Notes under the pieces: model-generated | The model's input: the letters and a program-made list of their open reading frames with translations, nothing else | Databases searched by the model: none | Told to the model about the DNA's origin: nothing | Shown: positions 37,842-51,488 of the stretch, piece by piece | Layout: every line of letters starts with the position of its first letter | How positions within the stretch are numbered: position 1 is the stretch's first letter | Program-made: the position numbers and the translations under genes | Origin: Bugula neritina | Lineage: Eukaryota > Bryozoa > Gymnolaemata > Cheilostomatida > Bugulidae | Assembly (NCBI GenBank): GCA_964035545.1 | Contig: OZ037765.1 | Coordinates: 24,546,504-24,610,503 of the forward strand | Direction: 5' to 3' | DNA length: 64,000 nucleotides

Positions 37842-40800
37842 ATGGGATCTTTAATGCGAAGTGAGCAAATGGTTTTATGCCAGCTCTTTCTTCAATCTGA
37901 GTCTGCATATTCTTGCGTATCAGAGCTGGGTGAACTCGGACTTGTACAGTTTAGAGATGTAAGTTAATAGCAGCTTTTACTAAACTTTTATATTCACAGG
38001 TAAAGACTTGCTTGAATCTGGTGCTTATTGGAACTAATTTTCTTTTCAATATTTCTTCTACAGCTTGTCTGCTTTTTGCTTGTGTTCCAAGTATAGAAAT
38101 CCCAAGAAAATCTCGTGGATCTTGCTTATTCTTGGGATTTGCCCAGTTCATCACAGTTTATATATTACAGCTTAACCCAGATGTTAATGCCTTTCAAAGA
38201 AAATTTGTAAGTGAGGTGAGAAGGTGTGATGAGATGGAAAGAAAGTTGAGGTATATTGAAAGAGAAATTAAGAAAGATAAAATACCAGTACTAGATCTTG
38301 GTGACAACCCTGACGCACCCGCTCCCCGAGAAATGATTGATTTAGAGGTAAGCCAATAAGTTATTCGAATTTATTTAAAATTAAAAAAAAAATTATATAA
38401 ATGCATTCTGGTATAACAGTTTATAAGCAACCCACGACAGCCTCGTACAAATGTATTTTCAGTTGGTTAGTTACAAGAATGAACTACCAGTACAGGCCAG
38501 AATCTAGTTGTCCTTACTATCTTTATTCTATTATCAACTATTGCTTTAAACATTATTTTATCAGTATATCTTGTTGAACTTGTCATCACGTGCTATGATC
38601 TGCATTAGTCATGGTTATTTTTATAGATAAAAACATTGCTAAATGGTAGTATATTGCTCGCTCTATACTTGGGAATCTCAATTGGAGCAGTTTAAGAATT
38701 TAAATGACATGTTGAATACCTCAAATATTTTTCGTTTTTATCTTAGGCCAGTTTTGAAAAACTTGAGAATGAGCTTCGGGAAGTTAACTCAAATAATGAA
38801 GCCTTAAACAAGAATTTCTTGGAGTTGACGGAGCTGAAGCATATTTTACGAAAAACTCAACAATTTTTTGATGAAGTGAGTTGATGTTATCAGCTTTTTA
38901 CGTTCTAGTTGGTGACCAGTCAATATTTATTGAGTATTAACATTAGGGTAGTGTAATGCACTAGTACAGTAGATATTACACTGTCATGCTTTATCAGCAT
39001 GTCTGTCCATGAACCTACAGCAATCAATGCATGTAGCTATGCAAGTCTAATGCCTATAGATCAATGCGTTTTAGTGGTCCATTTTCTTGAACAGTTTCAG
39101 TGGTTAGTAGCAGCTATGTACATGTATATGCAATTAACTGTGATCAAAGAAACGTGATTAGGCTCCAACAATATCAATAGTTTGTTACAAATTTATCTGC
39201 CATAGTTTTCTTTTTGAATGTCTGAATTAGTATTACTTAGTATTAAATTGGGAGACTGTGGTGATATATATATATATATATATATAATTTTGTCCTGGTC
39301 ACAATAATTGACATTGAGTTTGAAGAAGTTGGGCTAAGGGCTAATAATTTTTAGTTTTTTTGTCAGTTTTCAATAACTTTTTAATAGGTTTTTATAAAAA
39401 TTGAGAGGGATGGGCAGTAAACTAACATTCATTATTCCCAATACCTTGATCATCAATTGATAGGCAACCAGATTTGTTGTTACCACATGGCAAGTTGAAG
39501 CCACTACATCCTAAATTATTTAAAGCATTAGTAAACTGTTTGAGCTCCCAAAAAGTTTAATATGACTCTACATTCTTTTATGTTCAATTAAATTTTACTT
39601 GATCTTCTCACATTAACTAGTGATTTGCATCAGAAGGATATGTTTTTAAATTTTTATAGCTTTCTGCTGAATTAAACTAATTATAATTAGTGTGCTCTTT
39701 TGCTCACCCTGATCTTATTACCTTTTCTACTGGCTGTGGCTAGAATATATAATATTTTTGCTAACAAATAGTTTATAGGACTTTACAGCTATTATTGGGA
39801 CTGTTAGGATGTAGTTTCAAATCTGGGTGTGGGTAGTGCACATGTTTAGTGAATGCAGGTTGACACTCAGAACCGAACTTTAAGGACTGTTGATGATGAG
39901 CGTACGGGTTTGTTGTCCCCTGATAACTCGGTATCTGCAGTCGGTCAGAGACTAAGGTAAGCTGGCCTGATTACCGAGGCGGCTGTTTCATCAGACCAAC
40001 TGACAACAGTTAAACTCTAACCTCCTCTCTTCTCTTACGACTTTTTTCCTACTTATATTTAATTAGATGTGTCTTTCTTTGTCGTCAATAGCATGAGAGA
40101 AGCCTGCAGGCTGATGCTCAAGAGGCATTGGTGCATCAGGATCAACTAGAGCAGCAACAGCAGGCTCTGCACCTGGGGTAAGACTATGTTTTGCTGGCAT
40201 AGAGTAACCGTGGCAACCTATGTGGATATTTTTCTTCTACTTCTCGGAATGCTCTGTCTATTACCGTCGGCACATTAAGGCACTGTCCCTCGTAGTGTAC
40301 CGCATGTCCAGTAATTCATATCCCTTTTTATAGCATGGCTTTCGGTGTTGTCAGTTGGTGTGATGGATCATAGCCTTCCTTGGTTTGCTAACAATAGATA
40401 TTATCATCCTTACAACTTTTTTTCATCTCAATGAAGTCATAACAATGTAGCTGACCTCCCAGCGTATACATGTATTTAGCTTGTAATCAAAGTTGGCACC
40501 AGATCAATCTTATCTTAGCATTCTTATGTTCAATCAATGTTGTATATTTTCTAAGTGCATTATATACTGTACAGTATACAGTATACAGTATACTTCCTTC
40601 TTACCATACTAATATCCTGTTGTGGAGCCCTTACTGTCATCTTTCTACTATAAATTGCAATATGTTATAAACAAAAACTGAAAATTTGGATCTTTTTTTG
40701 TTCTTTAAATGCCTACCTTATGTGAAAGTTGTTAGTATTATGTTTACTGACTCCAATTTTTTCATGTCTATTTATTTGATTACTTATAGTTTTGTGGCTG

Positions 40801-43800
40801 GTGTGATATTGAGGGAAAGAGTCCCTGCCTTTGAGCGAATGTTGTGGCGAGCTTGCAGAGGGAATGTGTTTCTCAAACAGGCGCAGATTGATGTTCCCTT
40901 GTCAGATCCAGTGACTGTAAGTAATTTGTTACTTCACAATATCTGTTTATTAAAATAACCTGCTTTAGGTTATCTGACACATTTTTATTGTCTGAAATAT
41001 TTTTGTAAGACTTTCATTCCTGTTTTAGCATAGGTAATTTATTAGTTTGTGTAATGTTATAAAATGTAATGCTTTTTACGTCACTTTCTCTGTGCATTGC
41101 TTATTTGGTTTTTCTTTGACTGTAGGGGGACGAAGTCTGGAAATCAGTCTTCATCATCTTTTTTCAAGGAGATCAACTGAAAACAAGAGTAAAAAAGATC
41201 TGCGAAGGATTTCGAGCTACTCTTTATCCCTGCCCAGAGTCAGCTGCTGAGAGGAGAGAAATGGCTATGGGAGTGATGACAAGGATTGAAGACTTGAAGA
41301 CTGTGGGTTGAAAACTTCTGTTTTGTAATTTACTTTTGTTTGTAGTATATTATATGGTTTAATCAAAACAAACTTCAATATTTGTTTGTGTATAAAAAAC
41401 ACCAGCTGATATGATAATAGTTGACCTACTGCATTATAAAGTTACTTACTAGCGACCGCAGTCTTCCCATGTGGAATTATGATTAATATGTTATTGGTTA
41501 GCATAATTTAAGTATTAGAAACTATTTATGTTGTCAGCACCCCCAAAGGTGTCTAAAAACGAGACACATTCCCTAATATGCTGAATAGTGACTGGTGCGC
41601 TAAGAAAAGTTACATATACATACATTTGGCTGTAGGTGCTGTCTCAAACAACTGATCACCGACACAGAGTACTTGTGCTGGCAGCTAAGAACATCAAGAA
41701 CTGGTTCATTAAAGTGAAGAAGATTAAAGCCATATATCACATGTTGAACATGTTTAACCTGGACGTCACGCAGAAATGCCTGATTGCAGAATGCTGGTGT
41801 GCAACAGCTGACCTTGACAAGGTTCACCATGCTCTGAAGAGGGGACAGGTAATCCCTGCCAACTGTTTCAATACAATAGATTCAATAAATACAGTGCTCC
41901 CTCCATATCTCACGAATCCATTTCTCACGAAAGTCTGTCGGTCATGAGAAAGGCTTGAACCCTTTGTTTGTGGCCTATGTACGTGTGTATAGGGATCAAA
42001 TGGTTGAATTTAATGGATCTGTGAGTTAATCCTGGTATTCTGCTATATCAGGAGTTGAGGTTTCGGGACCTGCAGCTTAGTGAGATATGGAGAAAGCACT
42101 GTACAATAACTGATTCATGTATTCTTGAATGTAAATGTTTTACAGGAACGAAGTGGCAGCAATGTTCCGTCTATTCTCAATAGAATGGCTACTTCTCAGA
42201 AGCCTCCAACATTTCATCGAACTAATAAATTCACCAAGGTGTTTCAATCCCTCATTGATGCATATGGAATTTCTAGCTATCAGGAAATAAATCCTGGTAT
42301 GTTATTGTTTTTAAGTGTTGAAAAACATATTTTATATTTAATGGTTGATATTTGATATTCTATCTTATAAAAATGTTGTACAATTTTAGCTCCGTTCAGT
42401 ATCATCACGTTCCCATTCCTCTTCTCTGTGATGTTTGGTGATTTCGGACACGGATTTATTATGTTCCTGGCTGCTTTATGGATGGTTTTACGAGAGAGAC
42501 AACTTCAAGCTAAAAAGTCGGACAACGAAGTATGCATACTAAATACCCTAATAAAGATTAAATTTTGTCTTTTCTAAAAAAGTTTTAAACGTGAATTTGA
42601 ATTACTGCGGTATCCCCATCCTTAGCACATGCACATTTAGTGTATGGGCACACATCTTTCTCTCATTATTGCAGTTTGCACTATTTGATTAATTCTGTTT
42701 CAGATTTGGAACATGTTCTTTGGAGGGAGATATCTCATACTGATGATGGGGGCTTTCTCGGTGTATGCTGGCCTGCTTTACAATGACATCTTCTCCAAGT
42801 CCATCAATGTATTTGGCTCAAGCTGGAGCGTTCCTTCTGGCATATATTTCTTCAATGATTCTGTAGATAATTGGTTAACAAGTGCAACCTTAGAACCCAG
42901 CCCTTACCATCTGATTGAGAATTCATCTGGCAGATATTATTTGCCTTACAATGAAACAACCAGCTCCTTTTCTGGTTCTCCCTATCCATTTGGGTTGGAT
43001 CCGGTGTGTATATTCGTACTTAACATTAGTAGTTAGAAATGGTATTTTTAGTTTGAATGTTCTTGTAAGATATTTTGGATTTATGATGATTAGTTACCAT
43101 TTATATTAGAGTACTAAATTTGAGAGAGATGTAACAGTAAAAGCAAGCATTTTTTTAATTAGTTGAAATATTCTGAGGAGGTTATTTACACTGCTGATGG
43201 TTCTAATGTTTAGGATAATAGTCACAGAGATGCTGTTGTCAATCACAAAAGCCTAATTAATCTTCATTGCTTTGAGTCTCTAGATCCTTAGGAGTTGGGA
43301 TTAGTACTTGTATTTAATTATAAGAAGCAAATTTCAATTGTCTTCAGTATTTGTTGTCCAAACCTACATACTTGCATACCTACATACTTGTTGTTTCTGT
43401 TTAAGGTATGGGCGATTGCTACTAACAAACTGACTTTTATAAATAGCTTTAAAATGAAGCTGTCCATAATACTGGGAGTTATTCACATGATGTTTGGAAT
43501 ATGGCTTGGACTGCTTAATCACACGTAAGCATTGTTCCAGTAAGATTTGTTTACTATAGCAGTATGGGCTGAGTTTTTCCTTGTCATTTTACACTGGTCT
43601 AGTTGACATGTACACTGGCCATTAGAGAATGAATTATTCAGTTATAGCTCAGATAATATTGAAAACTAATTGTGAGGTACTCATTTGCTGTGATTCCATT
43701 AGCAAACCAGTTTAGAGTTATGATTGTGAGATAATATTTCACGCTGAACATACATATAAGCTGCATTATATTATCGTTCAGCAGAAGTTATTGAAACATC

Positions 43801-46800
43801 AGCATTGACAGGCTCAATGGAAAACTTTTCTGCGAAGAATATTTGACAAGCTTGATTTGCTGCTATTTGTCCGAATAAATGGTGCTACTAGTAACTAGAG
43901 TGTTTAACAAATTATTGGAATTTAATTCTCACATGCTAGCCACAGGCTACACCCTGAACCACAATGTACTTTTGTAAATTTAATTATATTTTCATACAGC
44001 TAGTAAGCATGCTATATTAGTACTATTAGGATACTACAATAGGGTTGTGTGGTGCTATAATAGTCTGTTTTATTTGATTATTTATCAATGGTCAGGTTCT
44101 TCAACCAAGCTATCAACATCTTCTGTGAATTTATTCCTCAAGTCCTTTTCCTCAGCTGCACTTTCCTTTATCTCGTTGTTGAAATTATCTACAAGTGGAT
44201 TTCATGGAGTGCCAGAGAGCCAAATCTAGATACTCTTACCGGTTGCTCTCCTAATCTTTTAATTGGTAAGTATCCTCATTTATATGATATTCGGTTTTCG
44301 ATACAATGTTTAGGCTACAGCATTTGTAAATTTGTGAAAAAAAGTACTTATTTTGCTGCCATATTTTCATCACTCACTTATTACACAGGGATGATCAACA
44401 TGTATCTTTTCACTGGTGGTCAGTACAATAACACACTGGATCCTATCACCAATGTTAACTACACATGCAGCTCTGCCAATCCACTTTTTGGTCAAGAAGG
44501 GGTAAGGATATATACTAATAAGTGTATTATATATTGTATAAAATATACTACTTCAACTCTTCTATCTCTTACTAAATGTCTGTTTTAGGAATTTGTGCAA
44601 AAGTTCCTAGTGATAATTATAGCAGTGTGCATACCTTGGCTGCTGGTACCCAAGCCCTTTCTGCTGTGGAGACGTGGGGTGAGCAAGGTAGACGAATCTT
44701 TAGTACTTCAGTGCAACATTGTATATTTATTCTAATGCCTGTCCCTTTTCCACTGAATTGTGGTGTACAATTCTAGCAAGTATTATAACTTTCTAGTCCT
44801 GTTTTAGGTTTAGAGACTCTCCACTTGTCAATTTGTAAATTTCAGACTTTTTAGCAAACAGAATTGTCAAAATTTTAGAATAGTTCTCTTACACTTTAAT
44901 TTGGTGTGCAAACTGAAATTGAGCACTGCTTGTTTCCTATAGCTTGAAATTAGGTAAACTTTTTCAGCTCCAACTTTAGCTAAAACGTATAGATTGATTT
45001 GGGCTGGCACAAGCAGTTATAAATTGGCACTTTTCATTTACTCAATTTCAGATATCAGATTTTATGCCTGTGTTATATTTTTGTTTATAAGAAAACGTCT
45101 AATAGACACATTCAAGCCGAAGGTGATATAATCGGTGACAGAGAGGAGATAATTCACCATGATCATTTGCAGATTAGTGATAATAATGATGATGCTCATG
45201 AAGAAGAGGTAGAATATTTATGTCATTTGTATTGACAGGCAGTAAATTAGTTTATCTGAACTTATGTCGCTAGACAGAGTCAGCTGAACAAATTTACTGG
45301 CTGTCCTAGTTTATACTTAGTTGTTAAAAGACTCACCTGTTCTTATGTATAGAAGTCATTCAAACCTACACATCAGCAGCAGGCTGAGCTTGATGACGAG
45401 CCAGTCAGCAATGGCTTGTTTGCTATGCATCAGGCAGATGAGCTGCTTAGAGCAGAGGGCTTTGGTGCAGATGTACCAGAGCAGGAGGAGAAGGTGATCT
45501 TGTGAGAGTAGCAGCTGTGTTATTGGTTGTAGATGTCTATGTTGTACAGTGCTTACTGTTTGAGTACCATCTGCTTTTGCATCACTTAAATGCTTTTTTC
45601 TTTCCCCAACATTATAATTTTTCACCCAATTGCTTGAAAAGTTATGTTTTGTGTTTGATTTGTGTTATTATTTGCCATTCTTAACAAGTTGCTATCCCAG
45701 CAAGTTGAAAGTACGTAATTTTAGAACCAATTGAATAGTACAACAATTTGTAGTCTTGTCTGGTTTTTTCTCGCTATATTTTGTCTTGCTCTATATTCAG
45801 CTTTGTCTTCATCAACTTAATTTCTGGCTATGAAGTGTCACTGTTGTATCATGTTTATAATTGGTGAACATTCACACTTAATGTATAATAAGCTGTTGTA
45901 GTTTGCAATGTGATCTTCTTTAATATAGATTATGCTTTGTCTTGCCTCTGCTATTCTAGTTTAAGCTGTTGATTTGTTTAACTTCCCTTCATATCTAGTC
46001 AGAGGCTACTTTCGTAATTTTGCAAACTACTTATTTGTAAAGTTGAAGGTCTTACGAAGCCCAGTTTAGTATATTTCAAGCGAAGAGATGGTGACAGTTG
46101 TGGACATTAGGTTGTTGTTTTACTCATTCAGCTCTCACATGAGTCATAGCAAACTACTGTCTGGTTAGATAGAGCTTGATATTTAACCCTTGAAATAAAT
46201 GCAAATAAAGCAGTCTGTCTAGGGAATGTTAATCACTCCATAATCATCAAGATGCTTAGTACCTGCAATGTAGATCTCTACACTGATATGTAGAAATAGT
46301 AATACTAAGGATACTATTTTTTAGGAATCAATCGGAGATATTGTGGTGCATCAAGCCATACACACAATAGAGTTCTGTTTAGGGTGTATTTCCCACACCG
46401 CATCTTATCTTCGATTATGGGCTCTCAGTCTTGCCCATGGCCGTAAGTACTTATCAGCATTTTATATTTTAACAAGTAATTTTCAAACCAATTATGTTTA
46501 TTTTTTGGCATTACTCAATGTTACTATGATTGTTACCAGGTTACAAGTGTGTTATAACATATTTTCTATAGAACTATCTGAAGTCCTGTGGTCAATGGTG
46601 TTGAAAATTGGCTTTACAATGAATAGTGGATATTTGGGGGCTGTAGTTATTGTGGCTGCTTTCCCTTTTTGGGCATGCCTTACTGTTGCTGTGCTGCTGG
46701 CAATGGAGGGCTTATCCGCTTTCCTCCATACCCTCCGTCTGCATTGGTAGGTTATACTGATTTTTTTTTCATGAAATGTATTTCAATTGGGTGTTTCAAT

Positions 46801-46972
46801 TTCATTTTCAATTCCTCTTTGTAATTGTGCTTTCTCAAGCTTTTGTTTGTACTTAAAAATATATTGTACTATTTGCAGGGTGGAGTTCAACAGCAAATTC
46901 TATAAAGGTGAAGGGTATGCTTTTGAGCCATTCACTTTTGAACACCTTTTAGATGATACGCCAGTAGAATAA
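37842..46972 (+). CDS. ATP6V0A: V-type proton ATPase V0 subunit a, 20 coding exons
   Basis: Membrane subunit that forms the proton path of the V-ATPase with the c-ring and acidifies endomembrane compartments. Exons: 37842-37958, 38171-38347, 38747-38875, 39859-39956, 40103-40177, 40790-40916, 41126-41302, 41636-41848, 42146-42296, 42390-42529, 42704-43003, 43406-43524, 44096-44265, 44389-44501, 44589-44687, 45092-45208, 45353-45493, 46325-46442, 46572-46746 and 46879-46972. The start [17 protein letters not shown] is the family N-terminus. Conserved blocks include [43 protein letters not shown] and [13 protein letters not shown], with the Arg essential for proton transfer. The predicted length of 949 residues exceeds the usual 830-850, mainly from a longer acidic cytosolic loop (exons 16-17). 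The exon 4/5 junction is uncertain. TTTGCAG at 37788-37794 suggests an upstream UTR exon. AATAAA lies at 47255-47260. Confidence 0.95.
41892..42101. mobile_element. Pogo/mariner-like MITE in V-ATPase intron 8
   Basis: The inverted ends CAGTGCTCCCTCCATATCTC and CAGTGCTTTCTCCATATCTC (complement of the right end) differ at two positions. A TA target duplication flanks it at 41890-41891 and 42102-42103. At 210 bp with no ORF it is a non-autonomous Tc1/mariner-superfamily element. The CAGT ends and the Tigger-like CTCCCTC motif favour the pogo branch. Confidence 0.9.
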
Positions 46973-47537
46973 CTATCCTTTACTAGTAGCTCTTTAGTAA
47001 CATAACTGTTCGATATTCACGTATGTAATGTCAACCTGTGGAACTAGCCAGTGTGTCCTATTCAATACCACTGAGCAAAAACAAGGGCACCTTGATAAAT
47101 ATGAAACATATCAAGTGTCTTTTATGTTGTTTTAATTATTGTCCTACTCTAACAATATATTTATGTCATAGAGTTGTAATGTATCTATATATTTTGTTCC
47201 TACTAACTTGTCAACGTTCATTAACCATTTGTTAGTTACAATATTCAAGTACAGAATAAATAAATGAATAGTTTCTATTTTGATATATTTTATTATTTAT
47301 TATAATTAAAAATGCTTGTATAAATTATGCTGTTTAATGCAATGCATAATTCAAGACTGGGCTAAAAAAAATGGTCATATCACAAAAAAATATAATGCAG
47401 CTAAAAATTATGCACATTTTATGCCCCCCCCCTTCCCATAAATATTATGATTTAATAATTTTGTGTATCATATATACTCCTATTTAACATGGAAAATTAT
47501 GGTCATCACAAGAGAGTTTAAGTAATTCTTCATTATA

Positions 47538-50500
47538 CTAATCCCCCATCATCCAAAGCAATCTGCCATCACAATTAATGGTAATGTGATTTTCTATCAC
47601 TTCATTTGAGGTGCTAATTAGTGCCCCATATTCCATAGGTTCACCATCTGTAAAGTTACATGAAAAGCCTAGGTATATACATTTGCTTTCATATTAAATT
47701 GCAAAGTGCTTTGTCAAAATTGGATTGACTGCATTATTCTCACTTAACTAAATGTATAATCTTTACAGCAATATTTTTCATCTAAGATATTTCAGGATAC
47801 ATATATATACCTGTTCCACAAGTTAGGCATGTATACTTAGGTTATTCACTCACCTAGGTTCCACTTGAGTCCAGTTGTTTTGCTCACTACTGGCTCAGAA
47901 ACCGGGACTAGCCCACACCATTTAATCACCTCTAGATCAGATATATAGATGTGATGCTCACCCTACATTAAAAGAATATATAATCAAGTATAAACTAGAA
48001 CATATGTAATTGAAGGTTCAAGTGTAGTAACTAATACAGCATGCAATAGTGTTGGGTTCATATAGCAATATGCTAGAATTTTGAGAAGAGACGCTAAAGA
48101 CGTAGATTTCCACTGCATGGCAATTTTATTATTAAATGGCCATAATTTACTAGAATACTGTTCAAGTTGCACACTTTGGTACCATATAGTCTAGCTAGCA
48201 CTTGAATATTTCTGAGAAATCCTGTACTTGGATGCTCAAGGTTATACACAGAACCCAACCTCTGCATAATTCAGGAAACATAAGTTGGGTTTATTTATTT
48301 TGATTGTATTTACACCAAAAGTGTACTGAGATGACCACAGCACCATTTTTGTATTTGTATTGCAGTTGAATTTTACGCATACAAAATTAAAAGTATTGTG
48401 TGAAAGCTGAAATTTGAACAAAGTTTTTATGTCAAATATTTGACTAGAAGCAAAATTGTATACCTATTCCCTGAACTTTCCTCCCAAAATTTAATGAGCA
48501 ATCAATTATCTGATGTAAAATTTCACATCTGCTCCTCCTTCATATCACAATAAAAAAATCTGCTTGTTTAGTGTGACAAACCTGGTTAGTGTTACTGTGC
48601 TATGCTACAACACTATATGAATCATTAGTGATGTCAAAATGAGCATAATCATAATTCTTAAATCAGGGTCTATCAAAAAGTTAAATAGGTTTCATTGAAT
48701 ACAAAAAACCCAGTGCACTCTGATTTGACAAAGGTACAAGTTCTATGTGCTGTTGATTTAGCAAATAATATTACAGCACAACAAACTATAACTATTGACA
48801 TTATTTACACTCAATGGCAAGCTTTGAATGTAACATCCATTAATGGTTAAATAATAAAAGATTGCTCACAGGGTTAAGAAGAAAGGCTTGCTGATGATTC
48901 CCTATCATATAGATGGGTGAAGGAGTAAACGTCTTGGCTTTAATCAAGGTATTCACATTAGAGAACATGTGATCAAGTCGATGGCCAAATGCTCCAAAGA
49001 CTAAGATTCTGTCCACCTACAGCAATCAACATAGCGTAACATTACAACATGTAATATCTACATACTATAATAGGCTACAAAGCCACATTGCATATCTCTA
49101 ATGCCAACTAGATATACAACTGGGAAGAGATTTCTCTGATTTTCAGTACAAACCAGATCCAGTAACTTATTATTGCTATTAGAGAGTATAGAGCATTGGC
49201 TGGGTAAGTTAGAAAAAATATGCCACCAAAACACCTAAATAGAAATTCTCGAGCCTTTGCCAAATGTTATCCATCAAAAACATTATATAAACTGCATCGT
49301 CTATATATACTGTTACAGGATAACTATGTCAACTCACTTGCATACTCTTAGACTTCAATTCTGAATCAACAATTTGCAGACACTTGAAAAAGTCAGTTTC
49401 ATCCTGATTTGGGGTGTGATGGAAGGAAACTCCCTGCATATATAGAAACATCAACCATACATAATGCAACGCAGTCCTATGAGGAGCTTGAAAAAATGTT
49501 AGAAATGCAACAGGACAAAGTGACAGTATCTTTTACGGAGGCAAACATATTTGTTCAATTGAATAGCATAATTCATAGTGGCATTCTGAAAAATGATAAT
49601 TTAGCACATAATGCTAAACTTCACTAAATTCACTAATTTTTACAGCAAAATTTTCCATTTTACTACAAGCTAAAGAAATTTGCGGCTTTGCTTTTTGGCA
49701 AATAGCTTATTTTAGTAAATAAATTTACAAATTACAAGTCTACAGTTTTTGCCTATAAGAAACAATTGGCAGCTATCAACTAGCTAATCATTTATATCTA
49801 ATGTCAACTGCAGGAACAGACAACTCTAATTTACTTACTTTCGATTTAAAGAAGTCGGCAACATCAGATCTACATGAGTCGAAATCTCCAGTAATGAGAT
49901 GCGGCAAGGCTTGGTTTTCTTTGCCCAACTTATCAAATATAAAATTAGTACCGCCATCGACAGCTACTCTCAAACTTGCTACAAGATAAAATTACCATCC
50001 ACTTGGCATATGCCAAACAATATCTCCCATATCACAACCTCGAATAACTTGACCTACTTTGCTGCCTTTTCTATGGCTGCATCAAAACAACCTGCAAGTT
50101 TTAAATTTAGTTTTGCTTAATAACATGTATTTAATGCTGCATAATAGTTCAACCATTTGCCCAACCTTTTTGATGACTTATATAGTATTTAGAACATCTC
50201 AACAAACAATTTCAACAATTCAGTTTCAACTAAATGCATAAGTATTTAGTAGAGCACTTAATGTATACTCACCTGTATTCCACGCTTTCTTAAAGACTTC
50301 TATGTCTTGATGCTGTTCACCATTTAAAACAATGATAGCATGTGTACCTAAAATAAAGCAATAAGAATAAATGAAACCAGCACGAGATGATTACTAAAAC
50401 TACTATTGAATTTCTTAATGATAAAGATGAGACAGTACAAGTAGTCTGTAATATATAAAGAAAAGCCCAATTTGTTTTGAGAAATAAAAAACAACAGTGC

Positions 50501-51461
50501 CTACTGTGATGTAGCATCTAAAGAGTATACAAGTAGTATCATTCGTACAGCAAGAAATTGATAAACTCTTGCATTTGACAAGTTATAACACCAGAAAAAA
50601 TTATTATCATTAGGACATAATACTGTATGAAAACAAAATTTAAACTCAATGAACCAGAGATACTTAGACTAAATAAAGTACTGATTAGACAATAGGAAAA
50701 ACTAAAAAATGGTTTTCATTATTTGTATACCCTTTAAGCATGGTTATAATATTGTGAGCATAACTGAAAGATGAAAGATTGCCGTGGAACTTGACGAAAC
50801 CCTTTAATAAGCATATACAATTTTGAAAATAAATTTTAAAATTTCAACAATGAAAATCATTTTTAATAAATATATATACCTTGTCTACTTATCTATCCAC
50901 ATGTTGGAATATATAAAAAAAGACAAATATTTCGATAACACCTAAAAGCAAAACATTTCAGTTAAAAATACTATTGATACTACTAACAGTAACTTTAAAT
51001 TATTTTTGTGATCAATATGCACACACTTTTACTTACAATTAAATAACATATAACTATAATTATATTATATACTATTACCACGATTTTACTATTGCAATTA
51101 TGATAACCATTACTAATATGTATCATTTATCATTTTTCTATTAAAATAATGATTATATTTAGCTATGATTATTCACCATAAATATTATCGCTATTGTCAT
51201 TACTATTATTTTATTAAAAGAACATGAATACTTTTTATTCTTGTAATTGGCATTCAGTTAGCTTGAAAATAAATTGAATAATATTTAGCTTACTACTAAT
51301 ACACTGCTTTCACATACGAAAGGAAATCCTTTACCTGAAAAACTACTATCTGTTTTTGGTGAGTCAATTGCATCTGAGTTACTGTGGCAACTTGAAGGAG
51401 AGCCCATTAGATAGATATTAGGATGCCAATGCTGTACATTGCCACAGCCAATACCTTCCAT
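47538..51461 (-). CDS. TPK1: Thiamin pyrophosphokinase, 7 coding exons
   Basis: Converts thiamine and ATP to thiamine diphosphate and AMP in the cytosol. Exons in coding order: 51461-51335, 50347-50273, 49978-49839, 49433-49338, 49016-48870, 47962-47854 and 47647-47538, all with GT-AG borders. The joined frame is 267 residues, against roughly 240 in mammals. Recognisable blocks are VAVDGGTNFIFD, LPHLITGDFDS (catalytic aspartates), TPNQDETDFFKCL, GAFGHRLDHMFSNVNTL, WCGLVPV, TTGLKWNL and LISTSNE. The last four form the C-terminal thiamin-binding sandwich. The start is uncertain: the chosen ATG is in a frame that is open upstream to a possible acceptor (TTTTTGTAG, before 51488), so another short 5' exon may exist. 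It is tail-to-tail with the V-ATPase gene. Confidence 0.93.
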
Positions 51462-51488
51462 AACAACTTTATTAGAAAGAACACACTT

